Shown: positions 1-7,409 of the stretch, piece after piece | How positions within the stretch are numbered: the first letter of the stretch is position 1 | How the letters are laid out: each line of letters opens with the position of its first letter | DNA from: Filomicrobium sp. | GTDB taxonomy: Bacteria; Pseudomonadota; Alphaproteobacteria; Rhizobiales; Hyphomicrobiaceae | Length of the DNA: 11,809 bases | Assembly (NCBI GenBank): GCA_021775655.1 | Contig: JAJFHK010000318.1 | Location: 1 to 11,809, forward strand | Direction of reading: 5' to 3' | Position numbers and translations under genes: made by a program | Notes under the pieces: model-generated | The model's database searches: none | What the model was told of the DNA's origin: nothing | What the model saw: only the letters and a program-made list of their open reading frames with translations

Positions 1-1307
1 GGTTCTTCGCCGGCAAAGTAACGATTAGCCTCTGCAACGACGGTCCAGACACCGTCAAGATATTTGCCAAGCGCCTGCTTTTCCATCTCAACGCGCGCCG
101 CCGCATGCATCGCATCGGCTTGTGCAAGAATTGCGTTGTCCGCCTCGGTCAACTCGCCTGGTTCTGGGACCTTACCGCCGCAATTCTTCGCGATCATCGA
201 TAGCGAGCGCTGGGCAAGGTTTCCTAGATCATTGGCAAGATCTGCGTTCGTGCGGTTGACGATCGCGTCGTGCGAATAACTTCCATCTTGCCCGAAGGCG
301 ACTTCGCGCAAAAAGAAATAGCGCAACTGATCAACGCCATACGCTTCTATCAAACTGAATGGATCGACGACGTTGCCGACCGACTTCGACATCTTCTCAC
401 CCTTGTTGAACAAGAAGCCGTGCGCGAAAACCCGCTTTGGCAACGCAACTCCCGCGGACATTAGAAACGCCGGCCAGTAGACTGCATGGAAGCGCACGAT
501 ATCCTTGCCGATCACATGAACATCGGCAGGCCAATAACGCCACTTCGGATCAGCCGCGTCTGGATATCCAACGCCTGTAATGTAATTCGTCAGCGCATCG
601 ACCCAGACGTACATTACGTGACTGTCGTTGCCTGGCACCTTGACACCCCAGTCGAATGTCGTCCGAGAGATCGACAGGTCGCGCAGACCTCCACTGACGA
701 AGCTTGCAACTTCGTTGCGTCGCTCAATCGGCAGGATAAAGTCGGGGTTGGCTTCGAAATGGGCGAGCAGCTTGTCCTGATAGGCTGAGAGCTTGAAGAA
801 GTAGGTTTCTTCCTCGACCCACTCGACAGGCGTTCCCTGTGGCGACAGCTTGGTCCCATCTTCACCAGTCGCTAATTCACTCTCGTCGTAAAAGGCTTCG
901 TCGCGAACCGAATACCAACCTGCGTACGAGTCCAGGTAGATATCGCCATTAGCCTCCATGCGACGCCAGATTTCCTGACTCGCTTTATGGTGCCGCTCCT
1001 CGCGCGTTGTGATGAACTCGTCGTTACAGCACCCCAGCGCCGCCACCATCTCACGGAAGCGCGGCGTGTTTCGATCCGCTAGCTCCGCAGCTGTGATGCC
1101 GTTTTCACGCGCAGTTTTCACCATCTTGATGCCGTGCTCGTCGGTGCCCGTCATGAAGAAGACGTCTCGTCCATCGAGCCTCTCGAAGCGAGCGATGGCA
1201 TCTGTCGCGATTGCCTCATAAGCATGCCCGATATGAGGCACACCATTGGGATATGAAATCGCGGTAGTAATATAGAACGGACGTTTTTCCGGCATGCCGA
1301 CGACCAT
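1..1307 (-). CDS. metG: Methionyl-tRNA synthetase, N-terminal 435 residues (3' end outside window)
   Basis: Class I aminoacyl-tRNA synthetase that activates methionine with ATP and charges tRNA-Met in the cytosol. The minus-strand frame is open from 1307 to the window edge, so the C-terminus (anticodon-binding end) is missing. The HIGH signature is literal at residues 25-28 (in PHIGHAYEA) and the KMSKS loop is literal at residues 305-309. The connective-peptide region reads [11 protein letters not shown] and lacks the CxxC zinc knuckles found in many bacterial enzymes, so this is the zinc-free subtype. The start is the ATG at 1307; a second in-frame ATG at 1295 ([11 protein letters not shown]) is an equally good choice because neither has a strong Shine-Dalgarno sequence. 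It lies 41 nt downstream of holB and is probably the distal gene of the dac-tmk-holB-metG operon. The family assignment is certain; only the exact start is open. Confidence 0.97.
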   Translation of the reverse strand, partial: MVVGMPEKRPFYITTAISYPNGVPHIGHAYEAIATDAIARFERLDGRDVFFMTGTDEHGIKMVKTARENGITAAELADRNTPRFREMVAALGCCNDEFITTREERHHKASQEIWRRMEANGDIYLDSYAGWYSVRDEAFYDESELATGEDGTKLSPQGTPVEWVEEETYFFKLSAYQDKLLAHFEANPDFILPIERRNEVASFVSGGLRDLSISRTTFDWGVKVPGNDSHVMYVWVDALTNYITGVGYPDAADPKWRYWPADVHVIGKDIVRFHAVYWPAFLMSAGVALPKRVFAHGFLFNKGEKMSKSVGNVVDPFSLIEAYGVDQLRYFFLREVAFGQDGSYSHDAIVNRTNADLANDLGNLAQRSLSMIAKNCGGKVPEPGELTEADNAILAQADAMHAAARVEMEKQALGKYLDGVWTVVAEANRYFAGEE

Positions 1308-1348
1308 TGCGGTTTGGCTGGATCGAGAAAGCCGCCCGGCCGCCAGGG

Positions 1349-2470
1349 TTAGCACCGAGCCGCGGCTTCGATCCGCTGAAGGGTTCCGAGAATGAAGGCC
1401 TTGCGGTCGAGATTGAGCGCGCGGGTTTCGGCCTCCTCGCGAACGAGTGTTTCCCACAAGGCTGCCCATGACGCAAGCCGGTCCGGCGCGATCAGCCGCG
1501 TGGCCAGTTCGTGGCGTTCCTTGCTTGCCCCACCAGTCGCCGCCGACTTAATGAGTCCTGCCAATTCCTCGAACAGCAATTCGTGATAAAGCGTATAGCG
1601 TTCATTCGCAGCTGCAGTGCCTAGGCTCTCCGCTAGATTGTGAACTGCAGCCCATTTGACAGACGGAAGCTGGCCAAGAAGTTCAGCTATCTTCTCATGG
1701 ATCTCGATGCCACCGGCCGAATAAAGCCCGATGAATCGTCGTACGCTACCCTGCGCCAAACCGACAAGCCGTCCCGCCACGTCCGCGGTTGGCGCTTCTT
1801 CATCGCCAACCGCAAAAGCCTGGTTCGCGGCCCTTACAAGCTCCGTATCGTCTAACGCACCAAGGTCGAGCCTCCGACACCGTGAGCGGATCGTTTTCCG
1901 GAGCCCCCCGGGTTCGGAATAAAACAGCAGGAACACCACACGACTGGGCGGCTCTTCCAGCGATTTGAGAAGTGCATTGGCTGCATTGACGTTAAGCTCG
2001 TCGGCGGTATCGACGATTACAACCCGCCAACTGCCTTCGGATGCACGGTGAGAAAGAAACGACCGCAGGCGACGCACTTCATCGACAGGGATCGCAGCCA
2101 GGAATCGTTTGGACTTCTGATCGTAGGGCCGCCGCAGCAAGAGCAGCCCCGGATGCGACAATGCTCGAACCTGTCGGCTGGCTTGTGAGCCAGCTGGAAC
2201 CGAAAGCGATCCGGCATCTACTCGCCGTTCTTGAGGCGCAGCCAATAGGCACTTAGCAAAACGGTAAGCCAGCGTCGCCTTTCCAATACCCGGTGGCCCG
2301 GTTAACAACCACGCATGATGTACTTGGCCAGATTGAAGCGACGCTGCCAGCTCTCTTTCGGCGGTTTGATGCCCAAACAATTCTTCAGTTTCACGAGGAT
2401 GGGCAAAGCCTTCCAGCCGGTCGGCTTCCGGAGTTATCTCAACCTCGCGAACAGCCACAGCGCGCGCCAT
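1349..2470 (-). CDS. holB: DNA polymerase III subunit delta' (clamp loader)
   Basis: 373-residue AAA+ subunit of the DNA polymerase III clamp-loader complex, which opens the beta sliding clamp and places it on primed DNA. The Walker A motif GPPGIGKA is at residues 58-65, a Walker B-like strand [11 protein letters not shown] at 150-160, the family box LLKSLEEPP at 167-175, and the SRC motif (RSRCRR) at 195-200. The N-terminal phrase [15 protein letters not shown] followed by [11 protein letters not shown] is typical of alphaproteobacterial HolB. The start ATG at 2470 lies 3 nt after the tmk stop, so translation is probably coupled to tmk. The tmk-holB-metG order is a recurrent arrangement in this class. 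Length is normal for the family and no lesion is visible. Confidence 0.96.
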   Translation of the reverse strand: MARAVAVREVEITPEADRLEGFAHPRETEELFGHQTAERELAASLQSGQVHHAWLLTGPPGIGKATLAYRFAKCLLAAPQERRVDAGSLSVPAGSQASRQVRALSHPGLLLLRRPYDQKSKRFLAAIPVDEVRRLRSFLSHRASEGSWRVVIVDTADELNVNAANALLKSLEEPPSRVVFLLFYSEPGGLRKTIRSRCRRLDLGALDDTELVRAANQAFAVGDEEAPTADVAGRLVGLAQGSVRRFIGLYSAGGIEIHEKIAELLGQLPSVKWAAVHNLAESLGTAAANERYTLYHELLFEELAGLIKSAATGGASKERHELATRLIAPDRLASWAALWETLVREEAETRALNLDRKAFILGTLQRIEAAARC

Positions 2471-2473
2471 TAC

Positions 2474-3100
2474 CTATGCCTGCCCCAACAAGCGCCGGTC
2501 GACGACAGCGGCAATCTGGCGCGCGATCTCCATTTCGTCCTCGCTCCCATCGACGACGACACACCGATTTGGTTCCGCAGCTGCAATATCAAGAAAGCCT
2601 TGCCGTAGCGTTGCATGCGCCTCATCGGACGCAGCATCGTACCGGCTCAATTCACCTCGTGCTTCAGCCCGAGCAAGTCCAATGCGCGGATTGACATCGA
2701 GGATGAACGTCAGATCAGGAAAATTCGGCGCCACCGTCTGCGCTTCGACAACTGAAATCAAATCTGCATCGATTCCTGCCAGCCGTCCCTGATAAACCCG
2801 GGTTGAATCGATGTAGCGGTCGCACACCACCCATTGCCCCAATGATAGCACCGGCTCGATCAACTCAGCGATATGCTCGCAACGCGCGGCAGCAAACAGC
2901 AGGAATTCGGTAATGGGAGTGGCGGGCTTCTTGGCAAGGATCAATTCGCGCAACCGCTCGGCAAATGGAACTCCGCCCGGCTCCCGGGTCAGGACTGTTT
3001 CGATCCCCTGGCCACCAAGGTGCGTAACTAGATGGCTTGCCTGGGTCGACTTCCCGGACCCCTCACCACCTTCGAATGTGATGAACTTACCTCGCGCCAT
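2474..3100 (-). CDS. tmk: Thymidylate kinase (dTMP kinase)
   Basis: 208-residue P-loop kinase that phosphorylates dTMP to dTDP with ATP, an essential step of dTTP synthesis. The P-loop GGEGSGKST is at residues 11-19, the TREPGG substrate-binding box at 38-43, and the DRY motif with its serine-rich follow-up (DRYIDSTRVYQG) at 94-105. The lid region around ARAEARGELSRYD is present. Length and motif spacing match bacterial thymidylate kinases. The ATG at 3100 has AGGAG about 11 nt upstream. The gene follows dac after 42 nt and precedes holB by 3 nt, so it probably shares their transcript; the pairing of tmk with holB links nucleotide supply to the replisome. Confidence 0.97.
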   Translation of the reverse strand: MARGKFITFEGGEGSGKSTQASHLVTHLGGQGIETVLTREPGGVPFAERLRELILAKKPATPITEFLLFAAARCEHIAELIEPVLSLGQWVVCDRYIDSTRVYQGRLAGIDADLISVVEAQTVAPNFPDLTFILDVNPRIGLARAEARGELSRYDAASDEAHATLRQGFLDIAAAEPNRCVVVDGSEDEMEIARQIAAVVDRRLLGQA

Positions 3101-3142
3101 AGCGTCGGCCGCTCCTACAGGAAGTCTCAGTCCCGGAAAGCA

Positions 3143-4396
3143 TCAAATTTTTTCCAACAAGTCCGTTGCTTGATCGGCAACCCAACGCCAGGCCATGACA
3201 ATCAGCGAGTCAAGCCCTTTGCGTACGAGGGAACCTTCGGGAATCTCTTCAGCCGCGTAAAGCGGCACCTCGTTGACAGCATTCGAAGCACTTGTGACCC
3301 GCAACATCGCGACCCTTTCGCCCTCTTTGATTGGCGGCTTCAACGGCGCCTTATAGACAATCTCGGCGGTCAACTTTTGCCGCAAGGGCGTTTTTGGAAG
3401 AAGTACCTTGATCGGACCATCGCCACGCAGTGCGACGTAGAATTTGTCACCGCCCCACACTCGCGCCTTGCCAATGATCTCGTCACGCTCATAGAGATCG
3501 TAAGCTGAAAAACTGCGAAATCCCCAATTCAACAATTTAATCGCTTCACTCTTGCGCTCACCTTTCGTCGATAGCCCGTGAACCACGGCAATCAGCCTTT
3601 GATCCCCCCGGACCACGGAAGCGACCAGTCCATAACCTGTGCTCTTCAGATGTCCCGTCTTCAGACCATCAGCCCCCTCCATCGCACTCAGGAGAGGATT
3701 GCGATTGAAAAAAGCATAAGGCCGCCGCCGTCCTTCAGGTTGGTAGGGAAACTTCCGCATCGCAAAGTACTTGTAATAGCCCGGGTACTGCTCGATGAGG
3801 TGCTTGGACAGTAGTGCGATCTCGCGCGCGGTCATCAACTGATCGGGATGCGGTAACCCGGTAGGATTTCCAAACGTCGATTTTTCCAGACCGATGTCAC
3901 GCATGTACTGCGTCATCAACTTGGCATACGCTGCTTCGTTGCCCGCTAATCCTTCCGCAACGACTATGCTCGCATCATTACCCGACTGTATCGCAATACC
4001 TTGTACCAAGTCCTCGACGGAAACTTGCTTCCCCAGCGGGGCAAACATCGCCGACGTCCGCGATGGGGCCCCTCCTGTTCGCCAGGCGTGTTCACTGACG
4101 ACAAATGTGTCTTCGAAGGAAAGTGTACCCTTCTTAAGGCGGTCGAATATCACAGCAAGCGTCGCGAGTTTGCTCATACTGGCTGGCGCGACCAGCGTGT
4201 CTGCATCCTTCTGATACAGGACCGCACCCGTCTCATAATCCATCAGGATTGCATGTTTTGCTTTGGTTGAAAAAGCTGCAGCAGACACGGTAGCCGGACT
4301 ACCGCCCAAGGCTGTCAGCAGCAAAATAGAACTAAGCAGCGCAACCAGAAATGGCTTGGAAACGGTGGGCTTGGAGGAAAGTCCCGCAGTGATCAT
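3143..4396 (-). CDS. D-alanyl-D-alanine carboxypeptidase, PBP5/6 (DacA/DacC) type
   Basis: 417-residue periplasmic serine peptidase (MEROPS S11, low-molecular-mass penicillin-binding protein) that trims the terminal D-Ala from peptidoglycan pentapeptides. All three active-site motifs are present: SMSK at residues 73-76 (nucleophile Ser73, Lys76), SGN at 138-140 and KTG at 246-248. The N-terminus has a signal peptide with a hydrophobic core around residues 16-31 and likely cleavage after SAAA near residue 41. After the catalytic domain comes a PBP5 C-terminal beta-domain and a final amphipathic helix (DSLIVMAWRWVADQATDLL) that probably anchors the protein to the inner-membrane surface. I chose the ATG at 4396 because GAGG lies 8 nt upstream and the signal peptide then starts normally. 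Which dac paralogue it is cannot be decided, so no symbol is given. Confidence 0.95.
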   Translation of the reverse strand: MITAGLSSKPTVSKPFLVALLSSILLLTALGGSPATVSAAAFSTKAKHAILMDYETGAVLYQKDADTLVAPASMSKLATLAVIFDRLKKGTLSFEDTFVVSEHAWRTGGAPSRTSAMFAPLGKQVSVEDLVQGIAIQSGNDASIVVAEGLAGNEAAYAKLMTQYMRDIGLEKSTFGNPTGLPHPDQLMTAREIALLSKHLIEQYPGYYKYFAMRKFPYQPEGRRRPYAFFNRNPLLSAMEGADGLKTGHLKSTGYGLVASVVRGDQRLIAVVHGLSTKGERKSEAIKLLNWGFRSFSAYDLYERDEIIGKARVWGGDKFYVALRGDGPIKVLLPKTPLRQKLTAEIVYKAPLKPPIKEGERVAMLRVTSASNAVNEVPLYAAEEIPEGSLVRKGLDSLIVMAWRWVADQATDLLEKI

Positions 4397-4404
4397 TAAA
4401 TGCG

Positions 4405-4408
4405 CCTC
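4405..4408 (-). promoter_or_regulatory. Shine-Dalgarno of the carboxypeptidase gene
   Basis: GAGG on the minus strand, 8 nt before the ATG at 4396. It favours this start over the in-frame GTG at 4438, which would put 14 extra residues with no signal-peptide character in front of the signal sequence. Confidence 0.6.
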
Positions 4409-4477
4409 ATATGCCAGTCTACGCAAGCCGAAGCCCACCGGATCGTAAAATGCATCGCAAGGGCGCCAACACCCCGA

Positions 4478-4576
4478 CGACTATCGGAATTCTCTTCGCC
4501 TGGGTCAACGCTAGCCCTCAGCGCACTCAACGACCATCGGTATTTTGAGCTCTGCGATTGAATAGCCGACTATCGG
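4478..4576. repeat. Three direct copies of a 10-bp element, CGACYATCGG
   Basis: Plus-strand copies CGACTATCGG at 4478-4487, CGACCATCGG at 4531-4540 and CGACTATCGG at 4567-4576, all in the same orientation. The last copy overlaps the rlpA stop codon. Each copy carries a CGA...TCG dyad. The first covers the -10 of the candidate dac promoter, so an operator role is possible but not shown. Confidence 0.4.
4480..4508 (-). promoter_or_regulatory. Candidate sigma70-type promoter for dac-tmk-holB-metG
   Basis: On the minus strand TTGACC (4508-4503; 5 of 6 to the TTGACA consensus) is followed after exactly 17 nt by GATAGT (4485-4480; 4 of 6 to TATAAT). It would give a leader of roughly 75 nt before the carboxypeptidase ATG. 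This is a consensus match only, with no direct evidence of use. The -10 hexamer lies inside one copy of the 10-bp repeat described in the same gap. Confidence 0.35.
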
Positions 4577-5265
4577 GCGAGCGACGCCAGATGCGATTTT
4601 TCCCGCGAATCATCGCCGCCGAGCGGCGCCGGACCCAAGTACTGCACGCGAACTTGCGCCACCCCGTGTTTAGAAAATCCTAGAATTTCGGCAACTTGCG
4701 CCGATACATCGATAATCCGGCCCTTTCTGAACGGTCCGCGGTCGTTGATGCGCACTATGACTTTTTTTCCGGTGCGAATATTGGTCACTGAGGCCAAGGA
4801 AGGAAGCGGCAGGGTCCTGTGGGCGGCCGTAAGCGCGCGCATATTGTAGACTTCGCCGTTGGCGGTCGCCTTCCCGTGGAAATTGTCGCCATACCAGGAA
4901 GCGATTCCAGTCTCCGCATAATCTGGATCGTGCCGCGGGACGTAGCGCACTCCCCTGATTTCATAAGGCTTACCGACCTTCTTGTACCCGCCACCCTTCG
5001 GCAGCAATTCAACGAGCTTGCGAGATTTCTCGGGATACTCCCGTATTGGACCAGCGGCCTTCTGCGGGACGCTTTGCTGCTCTACTGGGGCCAACGTCAC
5101 AGCCGTTGCCCAAGGATCTGGCTGTGGAATTGAAGCAACTTGTAAATACGCTGGCATCGTTTCAACCGAGCTGCACCCGCCGAGCACTAGGACCACAACT
5201 CTCATGCAGCACATCAGACGCACGACGCACCCGTCCGACCGGCGGCAACCGCTAGAACCCCGCAT
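4570..5265 (-). CDS. rlpA: Septal ring lytic transglycosylase-type lipoprotein RlpA
   Basis: 231-residue outer-membrane-type lipoprotein with a double-psi beta-barrel domain. In characterised relatives RlpA cleaves peptide-stripped glycan strands at the division septum. A lipobox LGGC ends at Cys31, after a short arginine-containing n-region and a hydrophobic stretch (MRVVVLVLGG, 21-30). A low-complexity proline/glutamine linker follows, then the barrel from about residue 118: GIASWYG (120-126), the TAAHRTLP segment, and the INDRGPF loop containing the conserved Asp near residue 175. No C-terminal SPOR domain is present; the protein ends soon after the barrel. The start ATG at 5265 is chosen because AAGAGG lies 11 nt upstream and it gives a normal lipoprotein signal. 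The open frame extends upstream to 5373 but that part is cysteine/tryptophan-rich and not signal-like. It lies directly upstream of dac on the same strand, a functional pairing in wall remodelling. Confidence 0.92.
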   Translation of the reverse strand: MRGSSGCRRSDGCVVRLMCCMRVVVLVLGGCSSVETMPAYLQVASIPQPDPWATAVTLAPVEQQSVPQKAAGPIREYPEKSRKLVELLPKGGGYKKVGKPYEIRGVRYVPRHDPDYAETGIASWYGDNFHGKATANGEVYNMRALTAAHRTLPLPSLASVTNIRTGKKVIVRINDRGPFRKGRIIDVSAQVAEILGFSKHGVAQVRVQYLGPAPLGGDDSREKSHLASLAR

Positions 5266-5276
5266 CAATGGTTGAA

Positions 5277-5282
5277 CCTCTT
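5277..5282 (-). promoter_or_regulatory. Shine-Dalgarno deciding the rlpA start
   Basis: AAGAGG on the minus strand, 11 nt before the ATG at 5265. It supports a 231-residue precursor over the 267-residue open frame. Confidence 0.5.
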
Positions 5283-5441
5283 GGAATAGTGCCCTCTTCG
5301 CTGCGCACCAAATCCGACCGGCGCAGCAGCCGCAAGATCGCCGAAGCCACAACCCACAAATAATCCACTGCAAGCTTGAGCCGACGACCGCGAAGCGCTA
5401 GTGTCCGGCCGCTTGGAATCAGTCAAAGTCCGAGCAACACT

Positions 5442-5531
5442 GGAAGGGTGGCCGAGTGGTTTAAGGCACCGGTCTTGAAAACCGGCGTGGGTTCACGCTC
5501 ACCGTGGGTTCGAATCCCACCCCTTCCGCCA
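5442..5531 (+). tRNA. tRNA-Ser (anticodon UGA)
   Basis: Class II tRNA with a long variable arm. The acceptor stem GGAAGGG (5442-5448) pairs with CCCTTCC (5521-5527); G5528 is the discriminator and CCA is encoded at 5529-5531. The anticodon stem CCGGT (5469-5473)/ACCGG (5481-5485) encloses loop CTTGAAA, giving anticodon TGA at 5476-5478. The T-arm is GTGGG (5504-5508)/CCCAC (5516-5520) with loop TTCGAAT. All tRNA-Ser hallmarks are present and it reads UCA and related serine codons. The gene sits on the border between the conserved core block and the accessory region, with its 3' end facing the accessory side, the usual orientation for tRNA integration sites. Confidence 0.97.
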
Positions 5532-5811
5532 TGGTAACCTTCCAACAGATTGAAATTAAATATTTTTTCCTGCGGACCGAGCGCGCGGCCCCAGCAATGG
5601 CCCTAGCGGCAATCGCCTCCCCGTGCTTCCAGGTCCCGTTTGCCTTGCCCTTGGGCGCGCCGCCGCCCGTCCCATGATAGTGGCAAACGGTCCAGCCCTT
5701 CACAGCTGGAGCTTTGCATGGCTTGCCACTTCGCTTCGATGTCGCCTTGCAGCGCTGGGCGGCTTGCATCAGCGATACTTGCCGAAACCGTTGTTCCTGT
5801 TGCAGGTCCAT
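5461..5811 (-). CDS. Small Cys/His (HGG-type) hypothetical protein, frame runs antisense through the tRNA
   Basis: 116-codon frame with a good start: ATG at 5811 preceded by AAGGGG with 7-nt spacing. Residues 20-64 form a recognisable module, CKATSKRSGKPCKAP...VCHYHG...GAPKGKANGTWKHG, with C21, C32, C43 and H46 spaced as a likely zinc site. This resembles the short HGGxS/KHG-containing proteins common in Hyphomicrobiales and in prophage-like regions, of unknown function. From about residue 94 onward the frame is antisense to tRNA-Ser, and the tail (GVGFEPTVSVNPRR...) is simply the complement of the tRNA, with the stop at 5461. The original C-terminus was therefore probably lost, and the gene may be a truncated remnant. 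The expressed product and its role are unknown. Confidence 0.55.
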   Translation of the reverse strand: MDLQQEQRFRQVSLMQAAQRCKATSKRSGKPCKAPAVKGWTVCHYHGTGGGAPKGKANGTWKHGEAIAARAIAGAARSVRRKKYLISICWKVTMAEGVGFEPTVSVNPRRFSRPVP

Positions 5812-5843
5812 AGTGCTGCCCCTTCTACGAATTGGGCAGTCGC

Positions 5844-6134
5844 CTAGAACGCGAACCTCAACCCGGCACCCACATGCATGCGACTGTCGATTGCATCACC
5901 GCCAGAGACGCCGTTGCCAAACACGTCAAGAGTTATCGCGGCTTGCAGCTTGTAGCCAAAGCGGACGCCATATTCGGTCCAACACGTCCGATCCGCCACA
6001 TTCGGTGTTAGCTTACCAAAGCCCGGCACTGAGGCTTCCAATCTACTTATGCGATTGAAGCCCCTTGCAGATAAGCTGCCCAATTGCGGAGATGTATTCG
6101 GGGAAAGCGTTGTTTTCACTGCCGCCTGAGGCAA
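5844..6134 (-). pseudogene. C-terminal remnant of an autotransporter/outer-membrane beta-barrel protein
   Basis: The last ~60 codons read like the final strands of an outer-membrane barrel: WTEYGVRFGYKLQAAITLDVFGNG, then RMHVGAGLRFAF followed by a stop. The end has the alternating hydrophobic pattern and terminal Phe used by the BAM machinery. No passenger, signal peptide or ATG start is present. The frame is open upstream to a TGA near 6207, with only a TTG at 6134 as a possible start. The region upstream of about 6045 in this frame does not look barrel-like and overlaps better coding-like sequence in another frame. I read it as a decayed C-terminal fragment rather than a working gene. Confidence 0.45.
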
Positions 6135-6210
6135 CGACCTTATCCCAGGAAATGTATTCGATGAAGCGCGATTGCCCGATTTCGAATAAGGCGAGAGATT
6201 GCGGACTCAA
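6043..6210 (-). pseudogene. 55-codon coding-like fragment of unknown family
   Basis: A minus-strand frame from TTG (6210) to TAG (6045-6043) gives a protein-like peptide containing FEIGQSRFIEYISWDK, then VVASGGSENNAFPEYIS and AIGQLICKGLQ. Its third-position GC bias resembles real genes. There is no ATG and no convincing Shine-Dalgarno sequence; two in-frame stops lie immediately upstream. I do not recognise the family. It is either a decayed gene end or a very small gene; it overlaps the upstream, non-barrel part of the beta-barrel fragment in a different frame. Confidence 0.3.
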
Positions 6211-6330
6211 TCATCAGGGTCGATGATAGCAGTAGTTACTGGATAAAGGACGGGCGTGACGCCGAGCGGACTTTCGCGATTGACGATAGGAAGGTTTGCG
6301 CGGACCAGTGAAGAGTATCCGATCAGAATC

Positions 6331-6336
6331 GGGGGG
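6331..6336 (+). promoter_or_regulatory. G-rich Shine-Dalgarno for the TTG start of the PP2C gene
   Basis: GGGGGG ends 5 nt before the TTG at 6342. The nearest in-frame stop upstream is TGA at 6309-6311 and no ATG or GTG lies between them, so the ribosome-binding site decides in favour of TTG. Confidence 0.5.
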
Positions 6337-6341
6337 TTAAA

Positions 6342-7169
6342 TTGCACGCACGCATTATCGAGAAATTCTGCGAAGGGAAATACTGCGACAACCGGAACGA
6401 GGACCGGCTCTTCGAAGGCGAAAACCACATCGCCGTCATCGACGGGTCGAGCGCGGCTCAACCTATTGCTGGGCAAGCCGGCGGAATTCTCGCTGCAGAG
6501 TCGATTGTTAATATCCTAGAAGAACTCGCGGCGAATGCCACCATAGTTGAGTTCGAACGGGCAGCAAGCGAAGCACTCGCCCGCATTGCAAACGAACATG
6601 GCGTGGCTTCCCCCTATGCGGCTGCGGTTGTCCTGTCAATCAAGCGCAACGAGGTTTGGCGCATCGGCGACTGCCCATTTGCGATCGACGGTGTCTGGAA
6701 CATTCCCGAGCACAATCCCCACGAACAGACATTCTTTTCGTTTAGGCAGATGATGATGTCCGGCTACCGCCGTTATTCGACGGCTGAACTCGCCTCAATG
6801 GATCAGGACGCGCGCATCGCAGACGTGACACGTGACTGGCTTGCAATGACCAAAAACTGGGTTAACGCCGACAAGGACGATCCATTCGCCTTTGCCGCAA
6901 TCGACGAGCGGCGGACGCCTACTCATTTCAAGGAGGTCTTACCATTGCCCCAGGGCACCCGATCCCTTGTCCTGGCGAGCGACGGTGCCGTGGTCTCGCG
7001 AGACGGACAGAAGGGCCCGCGCGGTGTCAAAGAAATGCTTGAGGAAATTGCGGCGGTCAAAAAATCCGACCCATCTTGTCTTTCACTATTCCCCTATTGG
7101 CGCGATTTCCTCGAAGGCACCCAGTTCCTTGACGACACCACGTTCGTGGCAATCACCATCGACCAGTAG
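6342..7169 (+). CDS. PP2C-family protein serine/threonine phosphatase
   Basis: 275-residue protein with the PP2C (PPM) metal-site landmarks in order: NRNEDR (17-22, with the Glu-Asp pair), AVIDGSSA (31-38), WRIGDCP (106-112), LVLASDGAVV (209-218) and a late DDTTFVAI (264-271). These supply the acidic residues that bind the two Mn/Mg ions in known PP2Cs. It is a stand-alone soluble domain without signal peptide or membrane segments. The central part (about 125-200) contains a family-specific insertion rich in Phe/Met/Tyr (TFFSFRQMMMSGYRRYS) in place of the usual middle region. The start is TTG with a strong G-rich ribosome-binding site. The gene is alone on its strand, next to decayed genes on one side and a sugar locus on the other; no partner kinase is visible. 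The target is unknown. A possible TTGCGG/GATGAT promoter lies at 6199-6227. Confidence 0.8.
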   Translation: MHARIIEKFCEGKYCDNRNEDRLFEGENHIAVIDGSSAAQPIAGQAGGILAAESIVNILEELAANATIVEFERAASEALARIANEHGVASPYAAAVVLSIKRNEVWRIGDCPFAIDGVWNIPEHNPHEQTFFSFRQMMMSGYRRYSTAELASMDQDARIADVTRDWLAMTKNWVNADKDDPFAFAAIDERRTPTHFKEVLPLPQGTRSLVLASDGAVVSRDGQKGPRGVKEMLEEIAAVKKSDPSCLSLFPYWRDFLEGTQFLDDTTFVAITIDQ

Positions 7170-7182
7170 AACGGCAATCTCA

Positions 7183-7208
7183 GGTGCTGCTTCGACGGGA
7201 ACAGCACC
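7183..7208 (+). terminator. GC-rich hairpin 13 nt after the phosphatase stop
   Basis: GGTGCTG (7183-7189) pairs perfectly with CAGCACC (7202-7208); inside it, after one mismatch, three more pairs can form around a GACG tetraloop. No T-run follows, so it is not a classic intrinsic terminator; it may act in Rho-linked 3'-end formation or mRNA protection. Confidence 0.3.
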
Positions 7209-7409
7209 GCGCGATGCCTACACGACAAAGCTCGAGAAAGCGCGACAGAGTTTGGGCTGCATCCTTGGACCGAATGTGTTCGAGATATACGCGCCTCTTA
7301 ATTCAGGACCAACAATCCTGCCACGCAGCCTTACTCCCAGCGGTCACATTTTAGATCGATGCTAACGGAGCTTTACTGCTTGGAGGATGTTTTGGGACCG
7401 CAAGCCCTG

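Noticed and set aside
5266..5373. Longer rlpA frame from 5373
   Set aside because: The extra 36 residues are Cys/Trp/Arg-rich and would bury the lipoprotein signal; AAGAGG supports ATG 5265.
5376..5404. TTGAGC-17-TAGTGT as tRNA-Ser promoter
   Set aside because: The -10 matches only 3 of 6 positions; the tRNA must have a promoter nearby, but this one cannot be supported.
6207..6476. 89-codon minus-strand open frame overlapping the PP2C start
   Set aside because: Most of it is the reverse of the PP2C coding sequence, and its C-terminal part matches no family I know. The PP2C motifs decide in favour of the plus strand.
7304..7320. Small hairpin CAGGA-7 nt-TCCTG in the convergent gap
   Set aside because: Only 5 bp with no T-run; not enough for a terminator call.
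7170..7365. Plus-strand open frame continuing past the PP2C gene
   Set aside because: It is the tail of a shadow frame of PP2C with no start site or recognisable protein features after 7169.
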